A DNA stretch of 37,166 nt, taken from contig JANQPY010000031.1 in assembly GCA_028285245.1 (NCBI GenBank), positions 1 through 37,166 on the forward strand, read 5' to 3'. The position numbers and the translations under genes are program-made. The notes beneath the pieces are model-generated. The model was not told the DNA's origin. It saw only the letters and a list, made by a program, of their open reading frames with translations, and did no database searches. This document shows positions 1 through 10,900 of this stretch, one piece after another. The DNA comes from Gammaproteobacteria bacterium (lineage in GTDB: Bacteria > Pseudomonadota > Gammaproteobacteria > Steroidobacterales > GCA-2729495). How positions within the stretch are numbered: position 1 is the first letter of the stretch; each line of letters starts with the position of its first letter.

Positions 1-1488
1 CGTCCGCGCATACTCCGCCGACGTCGCATTCCAATCCTGCAGCAGCTGACGCTCATCTGCCGCCGTCAACAACTCAATCTCGTCTAAACGACGATCAGGA
101 TGCTCGACCAGGGAGCTCAATACCCGACGGTACTGTACTGAGAGACGCTCGATGGTTTCCGAATCAAACAGGTCGGTGTTATAGGTAAGGCGGAGCACAA
201 TCTCGCTGGCGCCCTTCGTGATATCTGCCACCAGGTCGAAAATCGTGACTGAGTTGTCCACGCGCACAAACCGAGCATCCAGATCAGCTAGCTCAAGCTG
301 ATCTTTCGAGCCAGACTGACTATTGAGACTGAAAAGTACCTGAGTGACAGGAGAATGACTGAGCTGCCGTTCGGGTTGCAGCTCGTCAACGATTTTTTCG
401 AATGGCAGATCCTGGTTTGAAAACGCACCAACGGAGGCCGCCTTCACACGCTCCAACAACTCTCTACCGGTCAGATCAACCGATACCTGAGCACGCAGCG
501 CAAGCGTGTTAACAAAGAAGCCGATAAGCCCTTCAAGCTCACGACGCTGCCGCCCGGCGATGGGCGTGCCAACCACGATATCTTCCGTACCAGACCAGCG
601 CGCGAGCAAAAGCTTGAATACGGCAAGCAATACCATGAACAGCGTCACGTCATGCGCCGCGGCAAACGCCTCCAACCGCTCTAACGCCGGATCTTTAATC
701 ACGCAGGAATAGCGTTGACCATTGACGGTTTGCACCGGCGGTCGCGGGCGGTCCGCAGGCAAAGCCAGCAACGTTGGAGCACCTTTCAGCGACTGCTGCC
801 AGTACTCCAGCTGAGACCGCAGCCGTGGCTTCTCAAGACCCTCGGTCTGCCACACTGAATAGTCTGCATACTGCAGCGGCAACTCCGGCAAATTCGCGGC
901 CGGTCCGCCATGAAACTCCGCGTAGAGCGCGCTCAATTCTCGAAAGAACACCCCCATGGACCACCCATCTGAAATGATGTGATGCAAGACCATGATGAGG
1001 ATGTTGTGCTGCTCGGCCAGACGCACGACAAGTACGCGCACCAGGGGACCTATTGCCAAATCGAACGCCTGATTGACGAACTCATGCCCGGCCACCTGCA
1101 AGTCACTATTCGTGTTCCCGGCAAACTCTTCGAACTCGACGGTTACCTGCAAATCATCGTCAATCACTTGGTGCGGTCTGCCATCGATTGACTCGAAGCG
1201 CGTGCGCAGTGATTCGTGGCGCTTCAGCATCGCGTCGATTGCCGACTGCAGGGCCTGCGCATCCAGCTGGCCACTAAGATGGACGGACCAGTGCAGGTTG
1301 TACGCGGCGGACGAAGGCTGCAGCTGCTGGATGAACCACAGCCGCTGCTGACCGAACGACAGAGGCAAGGGCCTGTCTCTCGGTGCCGGCGGAATCGCAG
1401 ACACCTTGCCGCCGCCGGCGCCCTGCTCGCGCAGCAACTGCTCCAATAGCGCGCGCCGTTGCGCTTTGCGTTCAGCGTCGGCACTCAT
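1..1488 (-). CDS. NRPS-D, condensation domain and start of adenylation domain (partial, 3' end off the left edge)
   Basis: Only the first 496 codons are present; the reading frame is open to base 1. Residues 1-25 form a basic helix (contains AQRRALLEQLLREQ), resembling the N-terminal docking segments of the other synthetases. The condensation domain starts near residue 45 (PLSFGQQRLWF) and has the catalytic motif HHIISDG at 169-175. The domain ends around residue 465, and the last visible residues (LLQDWNATSAEYA) are the usual linker into an adenylation domain. It is the acceptor condensation domain of module 7, expected to join the next amino acid to the Pro-ending chain from NRPS-C. The ATG at 1488 overlaps the TGA of NRPS-C (ATGA), so the genes are probably translationally coupled. 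The specificity of this module and any release domain lie outside the window. Confidence 0.95.
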   Translation of the reverse strand, partial: MSADAERKAQRRALLEQLLREQGAGGGKVSAIPPAPRDRPLPLSFGQQRLWFIQQLQPSSAAYNLHWSVHLSGQLDAQALQSAIDAMLKRHESLRTRFESIDGRPHQVIDDDLQVTVEFEEFAGNTNSDLQVAGHEFVNQAFDLAIGPLVRVLVVRLAEQHNILIMVLHHIISDGWSMGVFFRELSALYAEFHGGPAANLPELPLQYADYSVWQTEGLEKPRLRSQLEYWQQSLKGAPTLLALPADRPRPPVQTVNGQRYSCVIKDPALERLEAFAAAHDVTLFMVLLAVFKLLLARWSGTEDIVVGTPIAGRQRRELEGLIGFFVNTLALRAQVSVDLTGRELLERVKAASVGAFSNQDLPFEKIVDELQPERQLSHSPVTQVLFSLNSQSGSKDQLELADLDARFVRVDNSVTIFDLVADITKGASEIVLRLTYNTDLFDSETIERLSVQYRRVLSSLVEHPDRRLDEIELLTAADERQLLQDWNATSAEYART

Positions 1489-4400
1489 CTGTCTGCCTTG
1501 CCCGACCCCATTTCGCTCAGCAGCCGCTCGACCTCTTCGTCCGACAGCTCATCAATATTCGCGAGTAACTCCTGAGCGCGCTGCTGGCGCCCCGCAGTTT
1601 CCTCAATGAGCGCAGCCAAACCGCTGACCGTAGGCGCAGAGAAGATGCTCCGCAGCGGCAGCTCGACCTGGAGATTCTCGCGGATTCTTGCCACAACCTG
1701 GGTCGCGAGTAGCGAGTGACCGCCCATGGAAAAGAAGTTGTCGTTGACGCCGACGCGCTCTACAGCCAGTACCTCAGAGAAAATCCCGGCCAGCTGCTCC
1801 TCTAGTGGAGTACTGGGGGCAACGTACTCTTCGCCCGCGTCGCGCTCCCATACGGGAGCTGGCAGCTCGCGGCGGCTAAGTTTTCCGCTTGGTGTCAGCG
1901 GCATGGTCTCCAGCACGTTAACGGCGGCTGGCACCATGTAGTCAGGTACACGCTCGCGGAGATAGGCCTTGAGCTCCGCCGGGTCCAGCTGCTGGCCCTC
2001 AGCGGCTGCCACATAGGCGACCAGGCGCGGATCCCCTGGAATATCGTCCCGGAGTACGACCGCGGCCTGGGCTACAGCGGCATGTTCACTCAACAGGGCC
2101 TCCAGTTCCCCGGGCTCGATGCGATAACCGCGCCATTTCACCTGCTGATCGATGCGACCGAGGAACTCAAGCTGACCGTCAGCAAGGAACCGTGCGCGAT
2201 CTCCGGTTCGATAAAAACGCAAACCGCTGTCGGCCCTGATTGGGTCGCCGATAAACTTCTCAGCAGTGAGTTGTGCGCGCGCGTGGTAGCCCCGGGCCAC
2301 CTGCACGCCACCGATCAACAGCTCACCGGGCACGCCAATCGGACAGTGCTGCCCCTGGTCGTCAACCACATACGCAGTGACCCCGTCGACAGGGGTGCCG
2401 ATAGGCGGCAACGCCGGCCAGGCGGTTGCAGGGCCGTCAAGCACACAGGCTGTCACAACGTGGGTCTCAGAGGGACCGTAGTGATTGTGGAGACAGGCAT
2501 CATCCAGGCGCAGAAACATGGACCGGACGGCAGGCGTCACCTGTAGCTGTTCACCCGCAACCACGATGTCGCGCAGCGGTGGCAGGGATTCTTCCGCTGC
2601 CAGGGACTCGGCGAGAGGCTGCAAGGCCGCAAAAGGCAGATACAGCCGCTCGACGTGCTGCTCGGTCAGATAGGCTGCGAGCGCTGCAGGATCCCGACGC
2701 CGCGCCTCATCTATGAGCACTAGCGTACCGCCGGACGCCCACGTCGAAAACATCTCCTGAAAACTGACATCGAAACTCAGGGAAGCGAATTGCAGCGTTC
2801 TCGCGGGCGAGCTGAAGCGCTTCTGATTGACCTGCCAGAGAATCAGGTTGGCCAGCCCGCCGTGCTCCAGCACGACACCCTTAGGCTGCCCCGTCGAACC
2901 AGAGGTGTAAATCGCATAAGCGGCATGTTGCGGTGAGATGTCCACGGCAGGTGCCGGGACGTGTTCACCGTCGGTTGCATGGTCATCAACGCACAGCACT
3001 TTGGCGTTGCCGGCTTCGCTGTCCAGACGCGACTCCTCACCGACCAGGAGAATCCTGGCGCCGGAGTCTTGCAGCATGTAGCTGATGCGCTCGGCGGGAT
3101 ACTCGGGATCAACCGGGATGTAGGCGCTGCCCGCCTTGAGCACAGCCAGAACGCTCACCACCATACTGATGGACCGCTCCATACAGATCGCTACAAAGTC
3201 ATCTGCGCCTGCTCCCTCCGCTATCAGCGCTGCAGCCAGCCGATTGGCGCGCGCATCGAGCTCACCGTACGTCAGCTGCTGGCCATCAAACTCCACAGCC
3301 TGGCGATCACCGTGCGCATCGGCCTGCGCTTCGAATAGCTGGTGAACGGGCACCAGCTCACGCAACTCACTACCACAGCCGCTGAACTCGCTAAGCAGGC
3401 GCTGTTGCTCACCATCAGCTAACAAAGGCAGTGCGGCCAGAGCCGAGTGAGGATCCTGAACAACCGCCTCGAGCAATCGCTCGTAATGTCCGGCCAAACG
3501 TTCGACTGTTGCCGCATCAAATAAATCGGTGCTGTACTCAAACGTAGCGAGCAGGCCGCCATCGAAGTCACTTATGGAGACATTGAGATCGAACTTGGCC
3601 GTATCGACCTGAATACCCATCGGCTGCACTTCCAGGCCCGGCAGAGGAAATTCGTAGCTCAGCTCGTTGTGCAATCCGAAGAGCACCTGAAAAATGGGCG
3701 AGTGACTTGTATCACGGGTTGGCTGTAGCTCTTCAACCAGCTTCTCGAAGGGCAAATCCTGATGCGCATAGGCACCAAGAGTCATCGCACGGCAGTCTTT
3801 GAGTAAATCAGAGAAACTCGCATCGGCCTGCCAGTGCAAACGCAATGCAAGCGTGTTGACGAAGAAGCCGATCAGGCCCTCCAGCGCGCTGTAGCGTCGC
3901 CCGGCGATTGGCGTACCAACCACCACATCCCGCTGCCCGCTCCAACGGGCCAACACTTCAGCGAACGCCGTGAGCATCACCATGAATAAGGTGCTGTCCG
4001 TTTGCTCGGCAAGCTGGCGTAGCTGGCCCGAGACCTCGACCGAGAAACGCCGCGCCAGTTTCGCACCCGCGTGGCCCTGGTGCTGGGGCCGCGGGCGGTC
4101 AGTTGGCAGCTCGAGCACCGGTGGCGCATCGCTAAGCTGTTCCCGCCAGAAACTCAGCTGGCGGTCCAGCTCAGCGCCCGATAACCAGCGACGTTGCCAG
4201 GCAGCATAGTCCGCGTACTGGACCGGCAGGTCTGGCAACTGCGGAGCCTGAGCCCCCATCGATGCTTCGTAAAGAGCGGACAGGTCGCTAAACAGAACTC
4301 CCATAGACCATCCGTCAGCGACGATATGGTGAATGACCAGCACGAGAACATGCGTCTCCGCGGCCAGCTTGAGCAGCCGGACACGCAGGAGCGGGCCGTT

Positions 4401-7400
4401 ACGCAGACTGAATGGTGCCGTGACCTGCTCGCGAATCCATAGATCAATCTGTGGTTGGCTAAACCCCTCGCCGTCATCTACCTCACAGGGTATCGACAGG
4501 TCGTGCGCGATCACCTGAACCGGCTTGCCGCTGGGCGCCGCAAATGAGGTCCGCAACGACTCGTGACGCGCGGCTAGCGCGTCGAATGCCAGCTCCAACG
4601 AACGCAACTCAAGTGGGCCATCGAGACGCAACGCCAGCGGGACGTTGTACACCGGCAGACCTGGCTCCAGCTCATCCAGGAACCAAAGGCGTTGCTGCGC
4701 AAACGACAGTGGCAATGCGTCGTCGCGCGAAACGGTTTTGATCTCGGGCAGCCTGTTGGCGGCGGCCTCCGCTTCCGTCAGCGCCGCTGCAAGCTCGCCC
4801 ACGCGGGGCGTGTCAAACAGCTGCCGCAGCGGCATTTCGACGCCCAACTCGTCACGAATTCTTGAGGCCAACTGGGTGGCCAACAGCGAATGACCGCCAA
4901 GACCGAAGAAATCATCGTTAACACCAACCCGCTCAACGTCCAGCAGGGACGCGTAGAGCTTGGCCAGCGCCACTTCTTCTCTGGATTCGGGTGCCACATA
5001 TTCAGCGAGCACCTTGCGCTCGGGCTCAGGCAGAGCCTTGCGGTCTACCTTGCCGTTGGGTGTCATCGGCAGCTCCGCCAGCTGCACCACGACGTCGGGC
5101 AACATGTAGTCCGGCAACTCCGCACGCAGCGAGGTCAACAGATCGCCCTCGTCGCAGTCACCCACAACATAAGCAACCAGCCGTTTGTCAGCGGACGAGT
5201 CTTCAAGCGCAACGCATACGGCCTCGCTGACACCGTCTTGCTGCTGGATGACTGACTCGACCTCGCCGAGCTCTATTCGAAACCCACGAATCTTGACCTG
5301 AAAATCGGCGCGGCCAATAAACTCGATCCGGCCGTCCGCCAGCCAACGGACCTGGTCGCCCGTGCGATACAGCCGACCGGCGTAGCCGGTTGCCTCGGGT
5401 GCCATGACAAAACGCTCGTCAGTCAGCGTCGGCCTGTCATGGTAACCACGGGCGAGACTCGCTCCACCGACATACAACTCCCCCACCACGCCGACGGGTG
5501 CCAGCTCGTGATACTCATCAAGCACAAAGGCACACACATTATCGATAGGCCGACCAATCGGCGGTGCGCGACCGGCAGGTTCGGCAACCACCTCACCGGC
5601 GGTGCTGACCACTGCGTTCTCGGTGGGCCCGTAGTGATTCACGAGTCCGAATGGCAGTTGGTCATAGCGCCCATCATGCAAACGGTCACCGCCGGTTAAC
5701 AGCTGGCGCAGCGCCAGGCCTGGCGGCAATGGCAGCTTCAGCGCGACCTCAGCCATCGGCGTCGGCATAAAGCTCAGCGTGATGCCCATTTCCGCATACC
5801 AGGCCCACAGGCGCTGGATATCCGCGCGGGTTTCCTGGTCGGGCACGTACACTGCGGCCCCAGCGGAGAGGTAGGGCCAAAGCTCCCAAACGCAGGCATC
5901 AAAGCCCACGCCGGCAAGCTGGGTGGCGCGGTCATCAGGCGATACTGCATACACGCGCTGATGCCACTGGACGAGATTCATCAGCGCGGCGTGCTCAACA
6001 GCAACGCCCTTCGGCTTACCCGTCGAGCCAGAAGTAAAGATGACATAGGCGAGGTCATCTCTCGCAGGCTCCGGCAGCTCAACCTCGGATGCGCCGGCCG
6101 GCCAGCCATCCGTCGTCAGGAGCGGCACGCCCGCAGCGCCCACCAAGTCGGCCTGCTCAGGTGTAACCAGGATCAGTTCGGCGCCGGCATCCTCAATCAT
6201 GAAGCCGAGACGATCGGGCGGGTTCGCCGGATCCATTGGGACGTAGACCGCACCGGCGCGCAATATAGCCAGCCAGCCCACGATCAGCTGGGCGCTGCCG
6301 TTCATGCAGGTGCAAACCCGGCTGCCTGCGCTCACCCCGCGCGCCAGCAGCTCGCCGGCGAGCGCGCGAGATCTCCGATCCAGCTCGCCATACGTCAGCT
6401 TTGCGTCGGGCGCACAAACAGCGAGCGCGTCACTGCGCTGCTGGAAGTGGTCGAGAACGCGCGTCACGACCGTGCACGTCGGCTGGTCCGTAGTCACCGC
6501 TGCGCCGCAGCCTGACTGCAATGCCTCCGCCTCGGCCGGACTCAGAAGGTTGAGTTGCCGAACAGCGGCATCCGGTTGCGCAATAATCGAGTCACACAGG
6601 CTCGCGTACTGATCTGCGAAGCGCTCAATCGTGCGCTTATCAAAAAGGTCAACGTTGTACTGATACCGCAGCATTAGCCCGCCGCTGCCCTCAAGCGCCT
6701 GCACCACCAGATCGAACTTGGCAACATCCGCAGCAAACGGCTGCGGCCTGACGTCCAATCCGGTCAGGGTCATGCCCTCGAGCGGCTCGTTGTGCAGACC
6801 AAAGACCACCTGGATGATCGGCGGGTGACTCGGGTCCCGCACCGGATTCAAGCGCTCGACCAACTTCTCGAATGGCAAATCCTGGTGCGCGTAAGCATCC
6901 AGAGTCGTCTGCTTAACCTGGGCCAGCAGTTCGACAAAACTGGGGTTACCCTCTGTGCTGACTCGCATGACCAGTGTATTAATAAAGAAGCCGATGAGCT
7001 GCTCCAGCTCTCGCTGCTGTCTCCCAGCGACTGGCGTACCGACGACCACATCGGTTTGCCCGGTCCAACGCGTCAGTAGCACAGCGAAGGCTGCCAGCAG
7101 AGCCATAAACAAGGTGCAGCCCTGCTCCTGCGCCAGGGATTTAATCGCCGTTAGCTGCGCAGTCGAAAGTTGTTGAACCAGAGAATTGCCGTTGAAGGTT
7201 TGGATCCGCGGCCTGGGGAAATCGGTCGGCAACTCGAGCACGGACGGAATTCCCTCGAGCTGATTCACCCAGTAGTCGAGTTGGCGGCCCAACTCATCGC
7301 CCGTCAGCGCGTTGTGCTGCCAGGTCGCGTAATCAGCGTACTGAATACTGAGCGCCGGCAATTGTGCTCCGCGCGCCTGCACCCGGGCGAGGTAAGACTC

Positions 7401-7967
7401 GGCCAGGTCGCGAAACAGAATCCCGAGCGACCATCCATCGGAAATAATGTGGTGCATTACGATGGCAAGCACGTGTTCTTCTGCTGACTTCTCAAGCAGG
7501 CTCACACTGAGCAGCGGGCCCGCAGCCAGATCGAAAGGCGTGTGCATAAGTTCGTCGAGGCACTTGCGCACCCCGGCCTCGCCTATTCCGCGGGCATCGA
7601 TCTGCTGCAGCTGAACCGGCATCTCGGTCAGCACTCGCTGCACCGCCGTGCCGCCGCGACTCTCAAACACCGTGCGCAGCGGCTCATGCCGATGCACAAG
7701 GTCGTCCACAGCGGCCTGCATTGCGCCCTTGTCGAGCGGCCCGATCAATCGGCAGGCAGTGGGGATGGCATAGGCAGCAGCATCAGGCTCAAGCTGCTCG
7801 AGAAACCACAGCCGCTGCTGCGCGAAAGACAGCGGCGGATCCTTACCCGGATCACGGGGCGCAATGGCCTGCTGCTGCGAGGCCTGGCTGCGGGCCTTTT
7901 TTTTGCGCAGTAGTTCGGCAACCAGTTCGCGCTTGCGTTCTGCCGACAGGTTTTCCGGCTTGCTCAT
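1485..7967 (-). CDS. NRPS-C, two modules: C-A(Leu-like)-T-C-A(Pro)-T
   Basis: A 2160-residue synthetase. Domains: basic N-terminal helix (about 5-28), C (about 44-480, HHIISDG near 172), A (about 495-980, FTSGSTGKPKG near 643, NGKVDR near 970), T (GLGGHSLLA, Ser near 1026), C (from about 1083, HHIVADG near 1211), A (about 1540-2030, YTSGSTGQPKG near 1685), T (SMGGHSLLA, Ser near 2085). Reading the GrsA-equivalent pocket positions by eye gives DAWFLGHVVK for the first A domain, one change from the Leu code DAWFLGNVVK, and DVQYVAHVVK for the second, matching known Pro codes. The C-terminus is acidic (DELSDEEVERLLSEM) and likely docks with the basic N-terminus of NRPS-D. No epimerase or methyltransferase is present. 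The ATG at 7967 overlaps the NRPS-B stop (ATGA) and has GAGGA nine bases upstream. Confidence 0.97.
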   Translation of the reverse strand: MSKPENLSAERKRELVAELLRKKKARSQASQQQAIAPRDPGKDPPLSFAQQRLWFLEQLEPDAAAYAIPTACRLIGPLDKGAMQAAVDDLVHRHEPLRTVFESRGGTAVQRVLTEMPVQLQQIDARGIGEAGVRKCLDELMHTPFDLAAGPLLSVSLLEKSAEEHVLAIVMHHIISDGWSLGILFRDLAESYLARVQARGAQLPALSIQYADYATWQHNALTGDELGRQLDYWVNQLEGIPSVLELPTDFPRPRIQTFNGNSLVQQLSTAQLTAIKSLAQEQGCTLFMALLAAFAVLLTRWTGQTDVVVGTPVAGRQQRELEQLIGFFINTLVMRVSTEGNPSFVELLAQVKQTTLDAYAHQDLPFEKLVERLNPVRDPSHPPIIQVVFGLHNEPLEGMTLTGLDVRPQPFAADVAKFDLVVQALEGSGGLMLRYQYNVDLFDKRTIERFADQYASLCDSIIAQPDAAVRQLNLLSPAEAEALQSGCGAAVTTDQPTCTVVTRVLDHFQQRSDALAVCAPDAKLTYGELDRRSRALAGELLARGVSAGSRVCTCMNGSAQLIVGWLAILRAGAVYVPMDPANPPDRLGFMIEDAGAELILVTPEQADLVGAAGVPLLTTDGWPAGASEVELPEPARDDLAYVIFTSGSTGKPKGVAVEHAALMNLVQWHQRVYAVSPDDRATQLAGVGFDACVWELWPYLSAGAAVYVPDQETRADIQRLWAWYAEMGITLSFMPTPMAEVALKLPLPPGLALRQLLTGGDRLHDGRYDQLPFGLVNHYGPTENAVVSTAGEVVAEPAGRAPPIGRPIDNVCAFVLDEYHELAPVGVVGELYVGGASLARGYHDRPTLTDERFVMAPEATGYAGRLYRTGDQVRWLADGRIEFIGRADFQVKIRGFRIELGEVESVIQQQDGVSEAVCVALEDSSADKRLVAYVVGDCDEGDLLTSLRAELPDYMLPDVVVQLAELPMTPNGKVDRKALPEPERKVLAEYVAPESREEVALAKLYASLLDVERVGVNDDFFGLGGHSLLATQLASRIRDELGVEMPLRQLFDTPRVGELAAALTEAEAAANRLPEIKTVSRDDALPLSFAQQRLWFLDELEPGLPVYNVPLALRLDGPLELRSLELAFDALAARHESLRTSFAAPSGKPVQVIAHDLSIPCEVDDGEGFSQPQIDLWIREQVTAPFSLRNGPLLRVRLLKLAAETHVLVLVIHHIVADGWSMGVLFSDLSALYEASMGAQAPQLPDLPVQYADYAAWQRRWLSGAELDRQLSFWREQLSDAPPVLELPTDRPRPQHQGHAGAKLARRFSVEVSGQLRQLAEQTDSTLFMVMLTAFAEVLARWSGQRDVVVGTPIAGRRYSALEGLIGFFVNTLALRLHWQADASFSDLLKDCRAMTLGAYAHQDLPFEKLVEELQPTRDTSHSPIFQVLFGLHNELSYEFPLPGLEVQPMGIQVDTAKFDLNVSISDFDGGLLATFEYSTDLFDAATVERLAGHYERLLEAVVQDPHSALAALPLLADGEQQRLLSEFSGCGSELRELVPVHQLFEAQADAHGDRQAVEFDGQQLTYGELDARANRLAAALIAEGAGADDFVAICMERSISMVVSVLAVLKAGSAYIPVDPEYPAERISYMLQDSGARILLVGEESRLDSEAGNAKVLCVDDHATDGEHVPAPAVDISPQHAAYAIYTSGSTGQPKGVVLEHGGLANLILWQVNQKRFSSPARTLQFASLSFDVSFQEMFSTWASGGTLVLIDEARRRDPAALAAYLTEQHVERLYLPFAALQPLAESLAAEESLPPLRDIVVAGEQLQVTPAVRSMFLRLDDACLHNHYGPSETHVVTACVLDGPATAWPALPPIGTPVDGVTAYVVDDQGQHCPIGVPGELLIGGVQVARGYHARAQLTAEKFIGDPIRADSGLRFYRTGDRARFLADGQLEFLGRIDQQVKWRGYRIEPGELEALLSEHAAVAQAAVVLRDDIPGDPRLVAYVAAAEGQQLDPAELKAYLRERVPDYMVPAAVNVLETMPLTPSGKLSRRELPAPVWERDAGEEYVAPSTPLEEQLAGIFSEVLAVERVGVNDNFFSMGGHSLLATQVVARIRENLQVELPLRSIFSAPTVSGLAALIEETAGRQQRAQELLANIDELSDEEVERLLSEMGSGKADR

Positions 7968-10900
7968 TGGTCCGGATCCTCAGCCAGCAGATCGTCCAGC
8001 AGAGCGGATACCTCATCGTCGGAGAAACTTTCGAGCTGATCCAGCAGCTCATCGGCATTCGCTGCGCTTGCCGACTGATCATCGAGGTAAGCCGCCAGCC
8101 CCGCGATGGTTGGCGACTCGAACACCCGCCGCAGGGGAACGTCAATCCCCGCGGTCTCCCTGATCCGTCCGATCAGGCGCGTCGCCAGCAGCGAATGCCC
8201 ACCCAGCAAAAAGAAATCATCATCGACGCCCACGCGCTCCAGATTCAGCAGCTCGCAGAAAATCTCAGCCAGAGTTAGCTCGGTCGCCGAGGTTGGCGCC
8301 ACGAACGCTCTCCCGGAGCTTATCTCAGGCGCCGGAAGCGCCTTGCGATCAAGCTTGCCGTTTGGCAAACGCGGCAGGGCGTCGAGCAACAGGTAGGCCT
8401 GCGGCACCATGACTGGCGGCAGGCGCTCAGCCAGATTCGCGCGTATCGCTTCAATGCTGACCGCCGCATCGCGCGGCACGATATACGCCGCGAGATACTT
8501 CTCTTCGCCCCGATCCTCTCGCGCCACGACGGCCGAATCATTTACCGAGCCGACCTCTGCCAGCACAGCGTTGACATCTGCTGGTGAAATACGCACGCCG
8601 CGTATTTTGACTTCATCGTCGATTCTGCCAAGGATCTCAAGCACACCATCAGCCCGGAAACGACCGCGGTCACCGGTCAGGTACACGACATCCTCAGGGT
8701 CATGAGTGAACGGATTGTTGATGAACTTGAGCGACTGCTCTTGTTCCGCGTTGATGTAACCGATTGATCGATACGGCGTACGCAGAGCGATCTCGCCAGG
8801 CTCACCGACGGCGCACAGGCCACCGGATGGCGACAATACCAGCGCCTGACACCCGGGCATTGGCCTGCCCAGCGGCTGAACCCTGGGATCGGGCTCATCG
8901 CCGACGCGGTGGAACAGTTTGCATAGCGTAGTTTCCGTTGGGCCATACAGATTGACGAGCGTGCTCCCGGGCCCAAAGACCCTGCGCCAGCCGCGGATCA
9001 GACTGTCCGTTAAAGGTTCTCCCGCAAAAAATACATAGCGTAGCTGAGCCAGGTGGAGCGGATGGGACTGATCACTGATCCAGCCGCGAGCGATAGTCGG
9101 TACGGCATGAATGACAGAAATATGCCGTTCCGCCAGCCACTGCGGCAACGAGGCCAGGTCGTTCGGCTCCGGGATGCACAGGCGGGCACCCGCCGTCAGC
9201 GGCAAACAAATGTCTCGCAATATGACATCGAACGTCAGGTTTGTTAGCAGCGCGACATGATCAGATCGCGCAATTCCGAACTCCTGCTGCTGCCAGACTG
9301 CGAACTGCCCGAGCCCCTGATGGCTGCCCAGCACGCCTTTGGGCACGCCCATACTGCCGGAGGTAAAGAACACATAGGCAGGCCCTGATTCAACCAGGTC
9401 TGGCAGACCAACCGACTCAGCCTCGATGCCACCGCGTCCGTCCGCGTCGGTGTGCAGCACCTGCGTAAACCAGCCCGCCTCTTCCGCCGCGCCGATGCCC
9501 AAATCAATGAGTAGCCGCGCGCCTGACTCCTCCGTCATGACACGCCGGCGCTCCGCGGGTTGCTCAGGATCTAGCAACAGCAGCGCGCCCCCGCTGCGCC
9601 ACACGGCAAGCATGGCCACGATTACGCCGTAGCCTTTGTGCCCCAGGATAGCGACCACTTCGCCAGACTTGACTTCCTGGCGCAGCAACTCGCTGGCAAG
9701 CGCTTCAGTACTCGACAGAAGTTCGGCGTATGTCCACCGGCGGTCCCCCTGCTCCACGGCGATCTGGTCAGGATCCTCCGCCGCGCGGTGCGCAAACTGC
9801 GCGAAGATTGATGGATAGGTCGCACGCTCCAGCGCGGCCGAGGGATCCGCCAGCACAGACTGGGTTTGCGGATCAACGAGCGAGAACGTGCTGATGCGCG
9901 CCTGCGGCGTGGCAATCATCTGCTCCAGCAACAGCTCGAATTGCCGGGCGAACCGATCGATAGTGCTCACGTCAAACAGATCGGTGTTGTATTGAATTGA
10001 GCCCTGAAGCTCGCCGCCAATGGTGGAAAAATGCACGTTCAGATCCACGACGGCCGACTCAAGATCTAACGGCCGGTACTGTGCTTCCACGCCAAACAGG
10101 CTGAGCCCCGGCCGTGGCTCGTTGTGCAGATTCAGCAGCACCTGCGCAATAGGTGCATGACTCATGTCACGCTCGGGGTTAATTTCCTCGACAACTTTTT
10201 CAAAGGGCACATCCTGGTGTGCATAGGCGTTAATGGCACTGGCTTTGGCTCGACCAATGAGTTCACTCATGGTCGGGTCGTCACCGAGGTCGGTGCGCAG
10301 AGCGAGCGTATTGAGAAACACACCGATGAGGTCTGCGACCTCGGGCCAGTGGCGCCCGGTGATCGGCGCACCCACGACTACGTCGTCCTGACCGCTGAGC
10401 CGCGCAAGGAACAAATCGAGCGCCGCGAGCAGGACCATAAACAAGGTGGCATTCTCCGTTGCTGCAAGCCGCTTTAGAGCATCCAGCAGGCCGGCGCGGC
10501 AGGTGAATCCCCGTCTTTGCCCACGATAGCGAACGGCCATTTCGCGCGGACGGTCAACAGGCAGTTCCACCACCGGCGGTGCCCCGGCCAGATGGGTCCG
10601 CCAGTACTCAAGCTGCCTGGCAAGCTCGGCTGCAGACAGATACTCGCGCTGCCAGATCGCGTAGTCCGCATACTGAATCGGCAGCGGCTCCAGCGTTGCC
10701 GGCTCAGACGCCACCAGCCCTGCATAGAGCGCCGAAAGCTCTTTGAAGAAAACCCCTTCCGACCAACCGTCATAGATAATGTGATGCATGCGCATCAACA
10801 GCACGAACTCTTCCGGGCCAAGCTGCAGCAACGTCAGCTTAAGCAGCGGGCCCTGCTGCAGATCGAACGGCTCCGCTGCCAAGCCGCGCAGATAGCTCGT

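Noticed and set aside
5961..6515. 184-codon open frame on the plus strand, and many similar ones across 500-28000
   Set aside because: These are shadows antisense to conserved NRPS motifs; none shows a protein family signature.
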